A stretch of DNA of 64,000 nt from Anaerolineales bacterium (GCA_030583885.1 CP129480.1:2668714-2732713), one strand, 5' to 3'. Counted from the stretch's first letter, positions 18,273 to 27,205 are shown. Made by a program: numbers and translations. The notes: a model not told the origin generated them from the letters alone.

Positions 18273-18335
18273 CTACCAATCCAGACCGCAAGGAGGTACG
18301 CATACAAACAAGTTATTGGACATTACAATCGCCAT
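18273..18335 (-). CDS. 20-residue leader or precursor peptide upstream of an ABC exporter
   Basis: The ORF encodes MAIVMSNNLFVCVPPCGLDW and ends in TAG. Its ribosome-binding site is near perfect (AAAGGAGG, 8 bases before ATG). A nine-base sequence of that site (AAGGAGGTA) is exactly complementary to TACCTCCTT inside the ORF (codons 13-16), so the peptide's own translation may be self-limited. A promoter lies about 35 bases upstream and a terminator-like hairpin follows. It is either a regulatory leader peptide for the exporter or a very short secreted peptide with two cysteines (CVPPC) and a C-terminal Trp. It was found by reading the minus strand. Confidence 0.6.
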   Translation of the reverse strand: MAIVMSNNLFVCVPPCGLDW

Positions 18336-18369
18336 GAGAAATACCTCCTTTCGGTTTAGAATATGCCAC

Positions 18370-18398
18370 AGTGTATCACACGAAAAATCGAATTGCAA
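18370..18398 (-). promoter_or_regulatory. Promoter for the leader ORF and exporter operon
   Basis: On the minus strand TTGCAA, 17 bases, then TACACT, preceded by TGA as an extended -10. The predicted start of transcription lies about 13 bases before the leader Shine-Dalgarno site. Both boxes match consensus at four of six positions. Confidence 0.5.
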
Positions 18399-18423
18399 GA
18401 AGCATTTTCAAGGACATGCAACG

Positions 18424-18924
18424 ATGACGATCAAACAGGAACTTGAACAGGAATTGGATGAGGCATACGAACGCTTCCTCTCTTTAGTGGAGCTGGTTCC
18501 CGAACCCGATTATTCGCTCCCCTCCAGCAACCCTGCATGGACGGTGGGCGATATTCTGTTTCACATCACACTTGGTCCGCGGGCGCTGGCATTCGAGGTC
18601 TGGATGACGCTCCATGCGCGGGGACTCTATAAATTGGCTATGCGCTACTTTCCGTCGCGGATGTTCAATCGGCTTAATGCGTGGTTCGGCAGTCGCAAGC
18701 GTCGAATCAGCCGTCAGGGTTTGCGAAAGGCCTACGGGAAGGCGCACGCAGTCGCACAGTCCAGATTGAGGCGGGTGCGGGAGGAGGATTTGTCCACGTC
18801 GGTGACGTATCCCAAAGATTATGTATCCGATCTGGCGGGGGAAATCAGCGTGGAGCGGTTGTTTCGGTATATTAAGAGGCATTTCGAGGCGCATGAGCGG
18901 GAAATTCGCGCCTGTTTGGGGTAG
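18424..18924 (+). CDS. DinB-like four-helix protein
   Basis: This is a 166-residue protein. TIKQELEQELDEAYERFLSL followed by WTVGDILFHIT, and a closing RYIKRHFEAHEREIR, fit the DinB/YfiT-type four-helix bundle. The usual metal-binding His triad may be present (His in LFHIT, His in RHFEAHE), but the family includes many members of unknown activity. The ATG at 18424 was chosen because AAGGA lies upstream; extension to 18316 would run through the opposing leader region. It stands alone, upstream of rpsO. Confidence 0.65.
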   Translation: MTIKQELEQELDEAYERFLSLVELVPEPDYSLPSSNPAWTVGDILFHITLGPRALAFEVWMTLHARGLYKLAMRYFPSRMFNRLNAWFGSRKRRISRQGLRKAYGKAHAVAQSRLRRVREEDLSTSVTYPKDYVSDLAGEISVERLFRYIKRHFEAHEREIRACLG

Positions 18925-18931
18925 ATTTCTC

Positions 18932-18940
18932 TGGTATAAT
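18932..18940 (+). promoter_or_regulatory. Extended -10 promoter for rpsO
   Basis: TGGTATAAT carries a perfect -10 box with the TGN extension. No clear -35 box is visible 16-18 bases upstream. The roughly 75-base leader that follows can fold (GTCCCGTG region with CACGGAGAC; TGCCC with GGGCA), which would suit S15 autoregulation, but this is not shown. Confidence 0.5.
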
Positions 18941-19024
18941 TCCGTCCCGTGACTGGTCCTGCCCTACGGTGTATGCTGTGGGCACGGAGACCTGCAATAA
19001 ATTTACAGAAAGGAAGCATACGTC

Positions 19025-19297
19025 ATGCCGCTCGCAAAAGAGGTCAAGACAAAGGCGATCGAGGATTTTCATCGCCATGAGAAGGATACCGGTTCGCCCG
19101 AAGTGCAAATCGCCATCCTGACCAACCGCATAACTCAACTCACCGAGCACTTGCGAAATAACAAGCAGGATCAATCCTGCCGCCGCGGTTTGCTTAAGCT
19201 GGTCGGTCAGCGCCGCCGTTTGCTCGCGTACTTGCGCCAAAGCAACTACCAGAGCTACATTAACATCACCGATCGTCTGCAGCTCCGCCGCAAATAA
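19025..19297 (+). CDS. rpsO: 30S ribosomal protein S15
   Basis: This 90-residue protein, the normal length for S15, binds 16S rRNA early in 30S assembly. The family hallmarks are visible: [45 protein letters not shown] and the closing DRLQLRRK. It has an AAAGGAAG Shine-Dalgarno site. It is followed by pnp, the classic rpsO-pnp order known from many bacteria. Confidence 0.97.
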   Translation: MPLAKEVKTKAIEDFHRHEKDTGSPEVQIAILTNRITQLTEHLRNNKQDQSCRRGLLKLVGQRRRLLAYLRQSNYQSYINITDRLQLRRK

Positions 19298-19313
19298 ATA
19301 GCACGTCGAACCA

Positions 19314-19393
19314 CAGGGACACAGCGAGGCTGTGTCCCTGCCTTGTCTAAACCCGCAGTCAGGAATTGAACAGCGCGAACAACGAGGTTGTTC
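19314..19393 (+). promoter_or_regulatory. Structured rpsO-pnp intergenic RNA
   Basis: Two perfect hairpins with GAG loops lie here: CAGGGACACAGC/GCTGTGTCCCTG (19314-19340) and GAACAAC/GTTGTTC (19377-19393). Flanking CCCGC...GGCGGG and GTCAGG...CCTGAC pairs could enclose the second. In Escherichia coli the same interval holds an RNase III site through which PNPase controls its own mRNA. A similar role here is inferred. Confidence 0.5.
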
Positions 19394-19516
19394 CCACTCT
19401 TCAGTCCCTGACCCAAGGCGGGAGTTTAATGGAGTGCAACGCCCGGCCGTTGTCAAAGCGGGAGCATGCCCTCTCGGGCACACGAACTCCTCGACTCCAA
19501 CCATAGGAGATAAAAA

Positions 19517-21775
19517 ATGAATTTCGAAGGTAAAAAGTTTTCAACCGTTGTGGGTAATAAAACGGTCACCATCGAGACCGGCAGACTCGCCGGCCAGGCT
19601 GGCGGCGCGTTGACCCTCGGCATCGACGATGCCATCGTGTTCGCATCCGCCACCATGGGCGGCGTGCGCGAAGGCATCGATTTCTTCCCTCTTTCCGTGG
19701 ATTACGAAGAGAGGTTGTATGCGGGCGGGAAGATCCCCGGCTCGTTCTTCCGGCGTGAAGGACGTGCATCAACCGAGTCCATTCTCACTTCCCGTTTGAC
19801 GGACCGACCGCTGCGCCCGCTCTTTCAGGACGGGATGCGCAATGAAGTGCAGGTCATCATGTACTCGTTCTCGTCCGACGGCGTGAACCCGCTGGATGTC
19901 CTGGCGATTAACGCCGCTTCCGCCGCAGTCATGATTTCGGATATCCCCTGGGGCGGACCCGTTGGGGCAGTGCGCATCGGACGTGTGAACGGCGAGTTTG
20001 TGATCAACCCGACTTTCGAAGAAATCGAGGCATCTGATCTTGACCTGAGACTTGCCGGTACAAAAGACGGCATCCTCATGGTGGAATGCGGCGCAAACGA
20101 AATCCCTGAAGACGTGATGGCACAGGCATTGGATCTGGGACATGCGTCCATCCAACCGCTGATCGACCTGCAACTGCAAATCGCCGCGGAGATCGGCAAA
20201 CCCAAGCGCGAAGTGACACTCTACCTGCCGAGCGAAGACGTAAAGAAAAAAGTGTTCGACCGGGTCGGCGGGCCGATGAACGAACTGCTCGACAAACCGC
20301 TTTCCAAAGTGGAATTTTATACGGGCATGACGTCCATCAAGGAAGCAGCCGAAGCGGAACTTTGCACCGTCCCCGAGGGAGGGAATGCCTCAGACTACCT
20401 GACAATTGCCTCCTTCCGAGAATCCTTTGAACTCGCCGAACAGGCTGTCGTCCGTGAGCGGATTCTCGGCATGGGTAAACGCCCCGACGGGCGCGGGCCG
20501 GCCGACATCCGCCCGATATGGTGCGATGTAGGCGTGTCCCCCCGCGCCCATGGGACAGGCCTCTTCACCCGAGGCGAAACCCAGATCCTATCCTTCACCA
20601 CCCTTGCGACGTTGGGCGAAGCGCAGGCGCTGGACAACCTTTCCCCCGTCAAGAGCAAGCGCTATATGCACCACTACAACTTCCCACCGTTCTCCACAGG
20701 CGAGGCAAAGCCTCTTCGTGGACAGAGCAGGCGCGAGATCGGTCACGGGGCGCTGGCAGAACGCGCATTGGAACCAGTGCTTCCTGCCGAGGAATCCTTC
20801 CCCTATGCGATCCGCGTTGTGTCTGAAGCATTGTCCTCCAATGGCTCAACCTCGATGGGATCGGTCTGCGGTTCGACCCTGGCGCTCATGGATGCGGGCG
20901 TGCCGATCAAGGCTCCCGTCTCCGGTGTGGCCATGGGCTTGATCACGGATGAGAAGGGTCGTTACAAAATCCTGACCGACATCCAGGGAACCGAAGACCA
21001 TCTCGGCGACATGGATTTCAAAGTGGCCGGTACTGCGCAGGGGATCACAGCCCTGCAAATGGACATCAAGATCAGCAGCTTGAGCGCGGAAATGATGAAG
21101 GAAGCTCTGGAACAGGCGCGCACCGCACGCATGTCCATTATGGAAAAGATGCTGGCCGTGCTGGCTGAACCGCGCGCGGAGTTGAAACCGCACGCGCCGC
21201 GCATTATCACCGTAAAGATTCCAATCGATAAGATCGGCGCATTGATCGGACCGGGCGGGAAGAACATCCGCGCCTTGCAGGAAGAAACCGGCGTGCGAAT
21301 CGACATCGAAGAAGACGGTACCGTGTATATTGCGTCCACGAGCGCAGAAGGCGCAAAGATCGCCCAGGAACGCATCGAGGGTCTTAGCGAGAGCGCAGTG
21401 ATCGGCAATATCTACACCGGCAAGGTTGTCCGGATTGAAGCCTTCGGCGCATTCGTGAACATCATGCCCGGCATTGACGGTCTCGTACACATCTCGCAAC
21501 TCGACAGCGAGCGCGTGAACAGCGTGGAAGATGTGTGTGTGCTAGGCGACGAATTGACCGTCATGGTCACGGATATCGACCCGCAGGGCAAGATCCGCCT
21601 GTCGCGCCAGGCTGTGCTCGAAGGCTGGTCTGCCGAGGAGGCCCGCGAGAAGGACAAGGGCGGCTCACGAGGCGGCGGTGGCGGACGAGGCGGCTCACGC
21701 AGTGGCAATGACCGAGGCGGTAATCGCGGCGGTGACCGTGGACGCAGCGGCGGCGGTGACCGTAACCGTAGATAG
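19517..21775 (+). CDS. pnp: Polynucleotide phosphorylase
   Basis: This is a 752-residue 3'-5' exoribonuclease that degrades RNA with phosphate and is part of RNA turnover. Two RNase PH-like halves (about 10-220 and 310-540) are followed by a KH domain (IGPGGKNIRALQEETG, about 575) and an S1 domain (GKVVRIEAFGAFVNIMPGIDGLVHISQL region, about 635-700). The last 40 residues are Gly/Arg/Asp-rich, a likely extra RNA-binding tail. The start ATG has an AGGAGA site. It is preceded by rpsO and a structured leader and followed by a terminator. Confidence 0.97.
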   Translation: MNFEGKKFSTVVGNKTVTIETGRLAGQAGGALTLGIDDAIVFASATMGGVREGIDFFPLSVDYEERLYAGGKIPGSFFRREGRASTESILTSRLTDRPLRPLFQDGMRNEVQVIMYSFSSDGVNPLDVLAINAASAAVMISDIPWGGPVGAVRIGRVNGEFVINPTFEEIEASDLDLRLAGTKDGILMVECGANEIPEDVMAQALDLGHASIQPLIDLQLQIAAEIGKPKREVTLYLPSEDVKKKVFDRVGGPMNELLDKPLSKVEFYTGMTSIKEAAEAELCTVPEGGNASDYLTIASFRESFELAEQAVVRERILGMGKRPDGRGPADIRPIWCDVGVSPRAHGTGLFTRGETQILSFTTLATLGEAQALDNLSPVKSKRYMHHYNFPPFSTGEAKPLRGQSRREIGHGALAERALEPVLPAEESFPYAIRVVSEALSSNGSTSMGSVCGSTLALMDAGVPIKAPVSGVAMGLITDEKGRYKILTDIQGTEDHLGDMDFKVAGTAQGITALQMDIKISSLSAEMMKEALEQARTARMSIMEKMLAVLAEPRAELKPHAPRIITVKIPIDKIGALIGPGGKNIRALQEETGVRIDIEEDGTVYIASTSAEGAKIAQERIEGLSESAVIGNIYTGKVVRIEAFGAFVNIMPGIDGLVHISQLDSERVNSVEDVCVLGDELTVMVTDIDPQGKIRLSRQAVLEGWSAEEAREKDKGGSRGGGGGRGGSRSGNDRGGNRGGDRGRSGGGDRNRR

Positions 21776-21784
21776 TCAAAACAG

Positions 21785-21817
21785 ACTTCCGAGGTCAAGA
21801 GACTTCGGAAGTTTTTT
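21785..21817 (+). terminator. Rho-independent terminator of pnp
   Basis: ACTTCCGA pairs with TCGGAAGT, followed by six T residues, nine bases after the pnp stop codon. Confidence 0.85.
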
Positions 21818-21870
21818 CGCCCGTCAGAAATATTCATGCTAAAATCGGCTTTCCGGTTTATTGGAGAACC

Positions 21871-23481
21871 ATGCTTAACGAAACAACCGCTGAATCCCTA
21901 TCCATCAAGAGTGCCATTGCCGCCCGCCGCACGTTTGCGGTCATCTCGCATCCGGACGCCGGCAAGACCACGCTGACCGAAAAATTACTGTTGTACGGAA
22001 ATGCCATCGAACTGGCGGGCAACGTCCGCGCACGCAGAAATCAGCTCGCCACCACATCAGACTGGATGGAAATGGAGCGTGAACGCGGGATCTCCATCAC
22101 GTCCACGGTGTTGCAATTCCCATATCGCGGTTATACCATCAACCTGCTCGATACGCCCGGGCATCAGGACTTCTCTGAAGATACCTACCGCACCCTCTCC
22201 GCTGTGGACAGCGCCGTCATGGTCATCGATGCCGCCAAGGGCATCGAACCACAGACCTTGAAACTCTTTGAAGTCTGCCGCAAACGCGGCATTCCCATCT
22301 TTACCTTCATCAATAAAATGGACCGTCCCGCCCGCGACCCATTGGACCTGCTGGACGAGATCCGCAAAGTGCTGGGCATGGAACCTGTCCCGATGAACTG
22401 GCCTCTTGGCGACGGTCCGCAATTCCTCGGCGTGTATGACCTCGCCGAAGAAGGCGTGTATCTCTTCGAACGCACGATGCGCAACGAACGCATCGCCCCG
22501 GAAGTATTTGTCCGCATGGAGGATTTGGTAAAAAACAAGATTCTGACGCAGGAGAAATATCAACACCTGGAGGACAGCATCCAGTTACTGGATGGAGCGG
22601 GCGCAACCTTCGACCAAGAAAGTGTATTGAAAGAAAAACAAACGCCTGTCTTCTTCGGCAGCGCGTTGACCAATTTCGGCGTGCACATGTTTTTGGATTC
22701 TTTCATCCAGCATGCCCCGCCGCCCCAGCCTTATCCCAGTGACATTGGCGCAATTTCACCGGAAGACGAACAATTTTCCGGCTTCATCTTCAAGATCCAG
22801 GCGAACATGAACCCGAAACATCGCGACAGCGTGGCCTTCCTGCGCATCTGCTCCGGCAAATTCGAGCGCGGCATGGACCTGCTCCACGCGCAGAGCGGCA
22901 GGATGCTCAAGCTGATGCGTCCGTACAAAGCATTTGCCAACGAGCGAGAGATCATCGATGAAGCCTACCCCGGCGACGTACTCGGACTGCCAAACAATGG
23001 AAGTTTTGCAATCGGCGACACGCTCAGCTCTGGAAAACCAGTTCGCTTTGCACCGATCCCGCGTTTTCAACCGGAACACTTTGCCCTTCTGCGAAATCTC
23101 GACGTAGGCAAACAAAAACAGCTCACAAAGGGCCTCCTGCAATTGGAAAGCGAAGGTGCTGTTCAGGTCCTCTACAATATCAATGCCTTCAAACGCGAGC
23201 CGATCCTTGCCGTCGTCGGTCAATTACAATTCGATGTGGTGCAGGCGCGCCTGCAGAGTGAGTACAATGCAACAATCGAATTGGAACGGCTGCCCCACAT
23301 CCTTCTGCGCTGGATCATCGGCGAGGACAAGGACATCGAAGCTCTGCCGAATCGCGGCGACGCCATCCTCGCGCGCGACTCGCGCAATGCGTGGGCGATC
23401 ATTTTCCAGACTCCCTTTTTACTAAAATACTACTCCGAGAAACATCCCAAATTGCGATTCGTGGACATTACCGAGAGTTAG
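21871..23481 (+). CDS. prfC: Peptide chain release factor 3
   Basis: This 536-residue GTPase recycles RF1/RF2 from the ribosome after termination. The GTPase motifs are clear: SHPDAGKTTLTEKLL (G1), SITST (G2), DTPGHQDFSEDTYR (G3) and NKMDRPARDP (G4). The stretch after G4 (LGMEPVPMNWPLGDG) and the C-terminal region match RF3 rather than EF-G. The length is normal. It is a single gene flanked by terminators on both sides. Confidence 0.95.
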   Translation: MLNETTAESLSIKSAIAARRTFAVISHPDAGKTTLTEKLLLYGNAIELAGNVRARRNQLATTSDWMEMERERGISITSTVLQFPYRGYTINLLDTPGHQDFSEDTYRTLSAVDSAVMVIDAAKGIEPQTLKLFEVCRKRGIPIFTFINKMDRPARDPLDLLDEIRKVLGMEPVPMNWPLGDGPQFLGVYDLAEEGVYLFERTMRNERIAPEVFVRMEDLVKNKILTQEKYQHLEDSIQLLDGAGATFDQESVLKEKQTPVFFGSALTNFGVHMFLDSFIQHAPPPQPYPSDIGAISPEDEQFSGFIFKIQANMNPKHRDSVAFLRICSGKFERGMDLLHAQSGRMLKLMRPYKAFANEREIIDEAYPGDVLGLPNNGSFAIGDTLSSGKPVRFAPIPRFQPEHFALLRNLDVGKQKQLTKGLLQLESEGAVQVLYNINAFKREPILAVVGQLQFDVVQARLQSEYNATIELERLPHILLRWIIGEDKDIEALPNRGDAILARDSRNAWAIIFQTPFLLKYYSEKHPKLRFVDITES

Positions 23482-23490
23482 GAAACTCTG

Positions 23491-23532
23491 AAAAATGACG
23501 GCCGCTTCCACATGGAAGCGGCCGTCATTTTT
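23491..23532 (+). terminator. Strong terminator after prfC
   Basis: AAAAATGACGGCCGCTTCCA and its perfect complement face each other across a very short loop. The A-rich and T-rich ends make it work on both strands. Confidence 0.9.
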
Positions 23533-23630
23533 CACTCTTATATTTCCGACACTTAATCTCCAATTCGGGGTTTTACTGGGTAACGGGGCATGCAAGTCCC
23601 TCCCCAAAATCCAACCATAGGAGACCAACC

Positions 23631-24518
23631 ATGCAAGAGAGTGTACTTTCAAGTGTAGTCCTGCCATTGGCAATCATTATCATCATGGTAACCCTGGGCA
23701 TGACGCTCACCTTCGCAGACTTCAAGCGCGTATTGACACAGCCCAAACAGGTGACGGTCGGACTACTCTGCCAGCTGATCCTGCTCCCATTGCTCGGCTT
23801 TGCTGTGGCGGGAATCTTCGCCCTACCCGCCGTTTACGCCATCAGCATCGTGCTGCTGGCAGCCTCACCCGGCGGAGCGACCTCCAACCTGATCGTCCAT
23901 GCCGCGGACGGGGACCGCGCGCTCTCCATAACATTGACCGCCATCTCCAATATGCTTGCCTGGCTGACCATCCCGCTCCTGCTCGGCATTGCCTATCCCA
24001 TGTTTGGCGGCGGCACCTTGGACATTGTCTTCCCCGTTGCAGACACGATGATTCAGGTCGCCGCACTGACCGTCGTCCCCGTGCTGATCGGCATGGGCAT
24101 CCGCAGCTGGAAGACCGAATTTTCCGAAAACAGCAAGCGCTTCACCCGCATCTTCGCCACCGTCTTCCTGTTCCTGGTCATCCTCGCGCTTATCATCCAA
24201 AACTGGGATGTGATCGTCAATGACGGACCGCGCTTTGCGCCAGCCTTCATCGTGCTAAACCTCGCCGCATTGGCGGTTGGATTCCTCGCCGCGCGGCTGG
24301 CGGGCATCAACCGCGTGCAAACCGCGACAATTGCAATTGAAACGGGTATTCAAAACTCCACCGTCGCCATCACGGTCGCAATGACCATCCTCAATAATAA
24401 TGAGATGGCGGTCGTCCCGGGCCTGTATGCCATCTGGATGTACGTTACAGGATTTGCGCTCGCCTTCTGGATGACGCGTAACGCCCCGGCAGGAAATGTC
24501 GAAGGCGCAGTCGCCTAG
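23631..24518 (+). CDS. Bile acid:sodium symporter (BASS/SBF) family transporter
   Basis: This is a 295-residue protein with nine to ten helices. The core motifs are visible: LAIIIIMVTLGMTLTFADF, CQLILLPLLGF, LLAASPGGATSNL (the conserved sodium-site loop, about residue 80-92) and AIETGIQNSTVAITVA in the second half. BASS proteins carry organic anions with sodium; the true substrate here cannot be told. It is a monocistronic gene between two strong terminators, with an ATAGGAG ribosome-binding site. Confidence 0.9.
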   Translation: MQESVLSSVVLPLAIIIIMVTLGMTLTFADFKRVLTQPKQVTVGLLCQLILLPLLGFAVAGIFALPAVYAISIVLLAASPGGATSNLIVHAADGDRALSITLTAISNMLAWLTIPLLLGIAYPMFGGGTLDIVFPVADTMIQVAALTVVPVLIGMGIRSWKTEFSENSKRFTRIFATVFLFLVILALIIQNWDVIVNDGPRFAPAFIVLNLAALAVGFLAARLAGINRVQTATIAIETGIQNSTVAITVAMTILNNNEMAVVPGLYAIWMYVTGFALAFWMTRNAPAGNVEGAVA

Positions 24519-24532
24519 ATCCCACTTCTAAT

Positions 24533-24566
24533 AAAAAGCGGACGAAGTCATCTTCGTCCGCTTTTT
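24533..24566 (+). terminator. Terminator after the BASS transporter
   Basis: A perfect 15-bp stem (AAAAAGCGGACGAAG with CTTCGTCCGCTTTTT) and a 4-base loop. Confidence 0.9.
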
Positions 24567-24586
24567 ATGTTAAACTCAGCCTCTCC

Positions 24587-25846
24587 ATGCTCTTCAAACT
24601 CAAACGACTCTCTCGCCAATACCCAAAACAATACTGGCTGATGATCGCGGGGATCGTTGTCAGCACGGCGGGCGGCAGTATGATCTGGCCCTTCATGCTC
24701 ATCTACGCCAGCGGCAAACTGAACATGCCTCTCAGCACGGTTGCCGCGCTCATCTCCATCAACGCAGGCACGGGGCTGTTCGCATCCTTCCTGGCCGGCA
24801 CACTGGCGGACCGCATCGGGCGCAAAGCGGTGATGGTTTTTAGCCTCGCAACGAACGGCATCGCCTATTTCCTTCTCATGCGCGCGGAGACCTATCCTCA
24901 TTTCGTGGTCCTGATGATGCTGATCGGCTTGTCCAACCCGCTCTATCAGGTGGGGGCAGACGCCATGCTGGCGGACATCATCCCCTCCGAACAGCGCACG
25001 GACGCCTATGCCATCAACCGTATCGCCAATAATGCAGCGTTCGGCCTCGGCCCAGCCGTGGGTGGTTTTCTCGCCTCCACATCCTACAACCTGGCGTTCT
25101 ACGGCGCATCGGCGGGTTTCATCATCTACAGCCTGCTGATGGTCTTCCTTGCGCGCGAGACGCTGGAGAAAACCGTCGGCGCAACGAAAGACCATTTGTC
25201 CACCGGGCAGGCAGGGGCGGAGTCCGAAGCACCGCGTCAAGACGGCTATCTGCGCGTCTTCAAAGACAAAGCCTACATGGCATTCGTCTCCCTGATGAGT
25301 CTCGGTCTAATCGCCCCTTCGCTGCTGTGGATCCTGATGCCCGTATATGCAAAGACGAATTTCGGCGTGCCCGAATCGATGTACGGCTGGATTCCGACCA
25401 CCAACGCGTTGATGTGTGTATTCATTCAATATGCGGTCACGAACATCGCGCGCAAACACAAAACCCTTCCCGTCGTTGCCGTCGGCATGCTGATCTACGC
25501 GTTTGGCGCGGGCAGCGTGGCCCTGATGACCGGCTTTTGGGGCTTCTGGCTGAGCATGGTCATCCTGACCTTTGGCGAACTTGCGCTGGTGCCCGTCGCC
25601 AGCAAATATGTGGCGGACATCGCTCCCGCGAACCTGCGCGGCAGGTACATGAGCATGTACTGGATCGGCTGGGGGTTGGCGCGCACGCTCGCCCCGCTCA
25701 TCGGCGGCTTCCTGAACGACGCCGTCTCGCCCCGTTCCATCTGGATCGGAGGCCTGCTCATCGGCCTGACCAGCGTCTTTGGCTTGACTGCCCTCCACCA
25801 CATGACCCGGGTCCGCGCAACGCTTCCCCTCCGGCCTCAACCGTGA
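24587..25846 (+). CDS. Major facilitator superfamily transporter
   Basis: This is a 419-residue protein with 12 predicted helices and a charged central loop (about 195-220). The MFS loop motif GTLADRIGRKAVMVF (about 66-80) is intact, and the second half has a related GRYMSMYWIGWGLARTLAP stretch. The family points to drug or small-molecule export by proton antiport, but the substrate is unknown. It begins 21 bases after a terminator, so its promoter must overlap that hairpin or transcription must read through it. Confidence 0.85.
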   Translation: MLFKLKRLSRQYPKQYWLMIAGIVVSTAGGSMIWPFMLIYASGKLNMPLSTVAALISINAGTGLFASFLAGTLADRIGRKAVMVFSLATNGIAYFLLMRAETYPHFVVLMMLIGLSNPLYQVGADAMLADIIPSEQRTDAYAINRIANNAAFGLGPAVGGFLASTSYNLAFYGASAGFIIYSLLMVFLARETLEKTVGATKDHLSTGQAGAESEAPRQDGYLRVFKDKAYMAFVSLMSLGLIAPSLLWILMPVYAKTNFGVPESMYGWIPTTNALMCVFIQYAVTNIARKHKTLPVVAVGMLIYAFGAGSVALMTGFWGFWLSMVILTFGELALVPVASKYVADIAPANLRGRYMSMYWIGWGLARTLAPLIGGFLNDAVSPRSIWIGGLLIGLTSVFGLTALHHMTRVRATLPLRPQP

Positions 25847-25871
25847 TCCTGTTACGAAAGGCATTTCCAGT

Positions 25872-26261
25872 ATGAAACAACTCATTGCCCATGTGACCTA
25901 TCTCGTCCGCGAGTATGACGAAGCCATCGCCTTTTTTGCAGAGAAACTGCTCTTTGACATTCTGGAAGATATTCCCCAGGAAGAAGGAAAACGCTGGGTA
26001 CTCGTCCGTCCGCACGGGACGGATGGAACGTCCCTCTTGCTTGCCAAAGCCGCCACACCGCAACAGGATGAATTCATCGGGAATCAAACAGGCGGGCGCG
26101 TCTTCCTATTCCTGCACACGGATAATTTCTGGGTCGATTACAACGAAATAAGATCGCGCGGTGTGGACTTCATCGAGGAACCACGAACGGAAACCTATGG
26201 GACCGTCGCGGTATTCAGGGATCTGTATGGGAACAAATGGGATCTGTTGCAGGTAAAATAG
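25872..26261 (+). CDS. VOC (glyoxalase/dioxygenase) superfamily protein
   Basis: This is a 129-residue single-module VOC protein. It opens with HVTYLVREYDEAIAFFAEKL, and the central VFLFLHTDNFWVDYNEIRSRGVDF and closing FRDLYGNKWDLLQ carry the beta-alpha-beta signature. The metal-site residues seem to be His at position 7, His about 81 and Glu about 96, though the last strand reads WDLLQ, so metal binding is uncertain. It may follow the MFS gene in one transcript (25-base gap). The substrate is unknown. Confidence 0.85.
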   Translation: MKQLIAHVTYLVREYDEAIAFFAEKLLFDILEDIPQEEGKRWVLVRPHGTDGTSLLLAKAATPQQDEFIGNQTGGRVFLFLHTDNFWVDYNEIRSRGVDFIEEPRTETYGTVAVFRDLYGNKWDLLQVK

Positions 26262-26324
26262 GAAACGGACGAATGTCATTGCAGGACGCGCGAAACAACC
26301 CCTCATTTTGATAAGGAGTTTCCC

Positions 26325-26726
26325 ATGCCCACTCTCACCATCGGCGACAAAGCCGCCCGCACCCAAATCATCACGGACGAAATGATCCGCAGCTTCGCGG
26401 CGTTAACAGGTGACGCCAACCCCGTGCATCTCGACGATGCCTATGCCGCAGGCACCCGCTTCGGACGGCGCATCGCACACGGTATGATCGCCGCGGGGTT
26501 GATCTCCGCCGCCCTCGCCAACGATCTGCCCGGTCCCGGCACGGTGTATCTCAGCCAAACCTTGAATTTCAAAGCCCCCGTCTACCCCGGCGAGGCCATC
26601 ACAGCAACCATCGAAGTCAAGTCCCTTCATGCGAGCAAGCCCATCGCCACAATTTCAACCACCTGCACCAATCATGACAACGTCATCGTGCTCGAAGGCG
26701 AGGCCACGGTATTGTACGAGAAGTAA
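26325..26726 (+). CDS. MaoC-like (R)-specific enoyl-CoA hydratase
   Basis: This is a 133-residue hot-dog protein. The hydratase-2 motif is present: FAALTGDANPVHLDDAYA with the catalytic Asp and His (about 32-37), then RIAHGMIAAGLIS. The short single-domain form matches PhaJ-type hydratases, which hydrate trans-2-enoyl-CoA to (R)-3-hydroxyacyl-CoA. No polyester or fatty-acid genes are adjacent, so the pathway is open. A strong AAGGAG site precedes the start. Confidence 0.88.
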   Translation: MPTLTIGDKAARTQIITDEMIRSFAALTGDANPVHLDDAYAAGTRFGRRIAHGMIAAGLISAALANDLPGPGTVYLSQTLNFKAPVYPGEAITATIEVKSLHASKPIATISTTCTNHDNVIVLEGEATVLYEK

Positions 26727-26740
26727 AAAAGGAGATGAGC

Positions 26741-27205
26741 ATGCGCAACCACTCGTTGATATTACTTCTAGTGATCGCATTGGCTGCATGTACAGGAACA
26801 ACACCGGCCGAAAACGCGGCGGCTGACACCTGCCCAGTTACCAAGTCCGTCTGGTCCACACCGCCGGAGGATGCCGCTGTCCCAGGACTGCCCGAGCCCG
26901 GGTATTATTTCGTCAATGACGACCAGTCCATCTGGGCTTCCGCCGCATGGACAATGGACGAAGAATATCAACATGTGCGGGCAGACGGTGTAAAAGTAGG
27001 CTGGTTCCGCCCAGAAGGCGCCGAGTTGGCGATCGCAGGTCGCCGTCTGAATGGTCACGCGCCTGCGCTTGATGCCCACATCCCCTGTTGCTATCCGACC
27101 CGTTTTCAATCCTCCGGTCTGTTCTTCCCCACCGAAGGGTGCTGGGAAGTGACGGCAAAGGCGGAGGACAGCGAGCTTTCGTTTATCGTTTGGATAGAGC
27201 CTTAA
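26741..27205 (+). CDS. Lipoprotein, unknown function
   Basis: This is a 154-residue protein with a signal peptide and lipobox (LAAC). The mature part has four further cysteines, including the pair in HIPCCYPTRFQSSGLFFP and one in GCWEV, and ends in a strand-like ELSFIVWIEP. The GCW(E/K)V...FIV pattern resembles small extracellular beta-sandwich proteins, but I cannot name a family. The second ATG (26741) was chosen because GGAG lies 6 bases before it; the first ATG at 26735 is too close to that site. Confidence 0.7.
   Translation: MRNHSLILLLVIALAACTGTTPAENAAADTCPVTKSVWSTPPEDAAVPGLPEPGYYFVNDDQSIWASAAWTMDEEYQHVRADGVKVGWFRPEGAELAIAGRRLNGHAPALDAHIPCCYPTRFQSSGLFFPTEGCWEVTAKAEDSELSFIVWIEP

Noticed and set aside
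18316..18423. N-terminal extension of the DinB-like protein
   Set aside because: A TTG start here would run through the promoter and leader of the opposite-strand exporter operon, and the added residues do not look like part of the domain.
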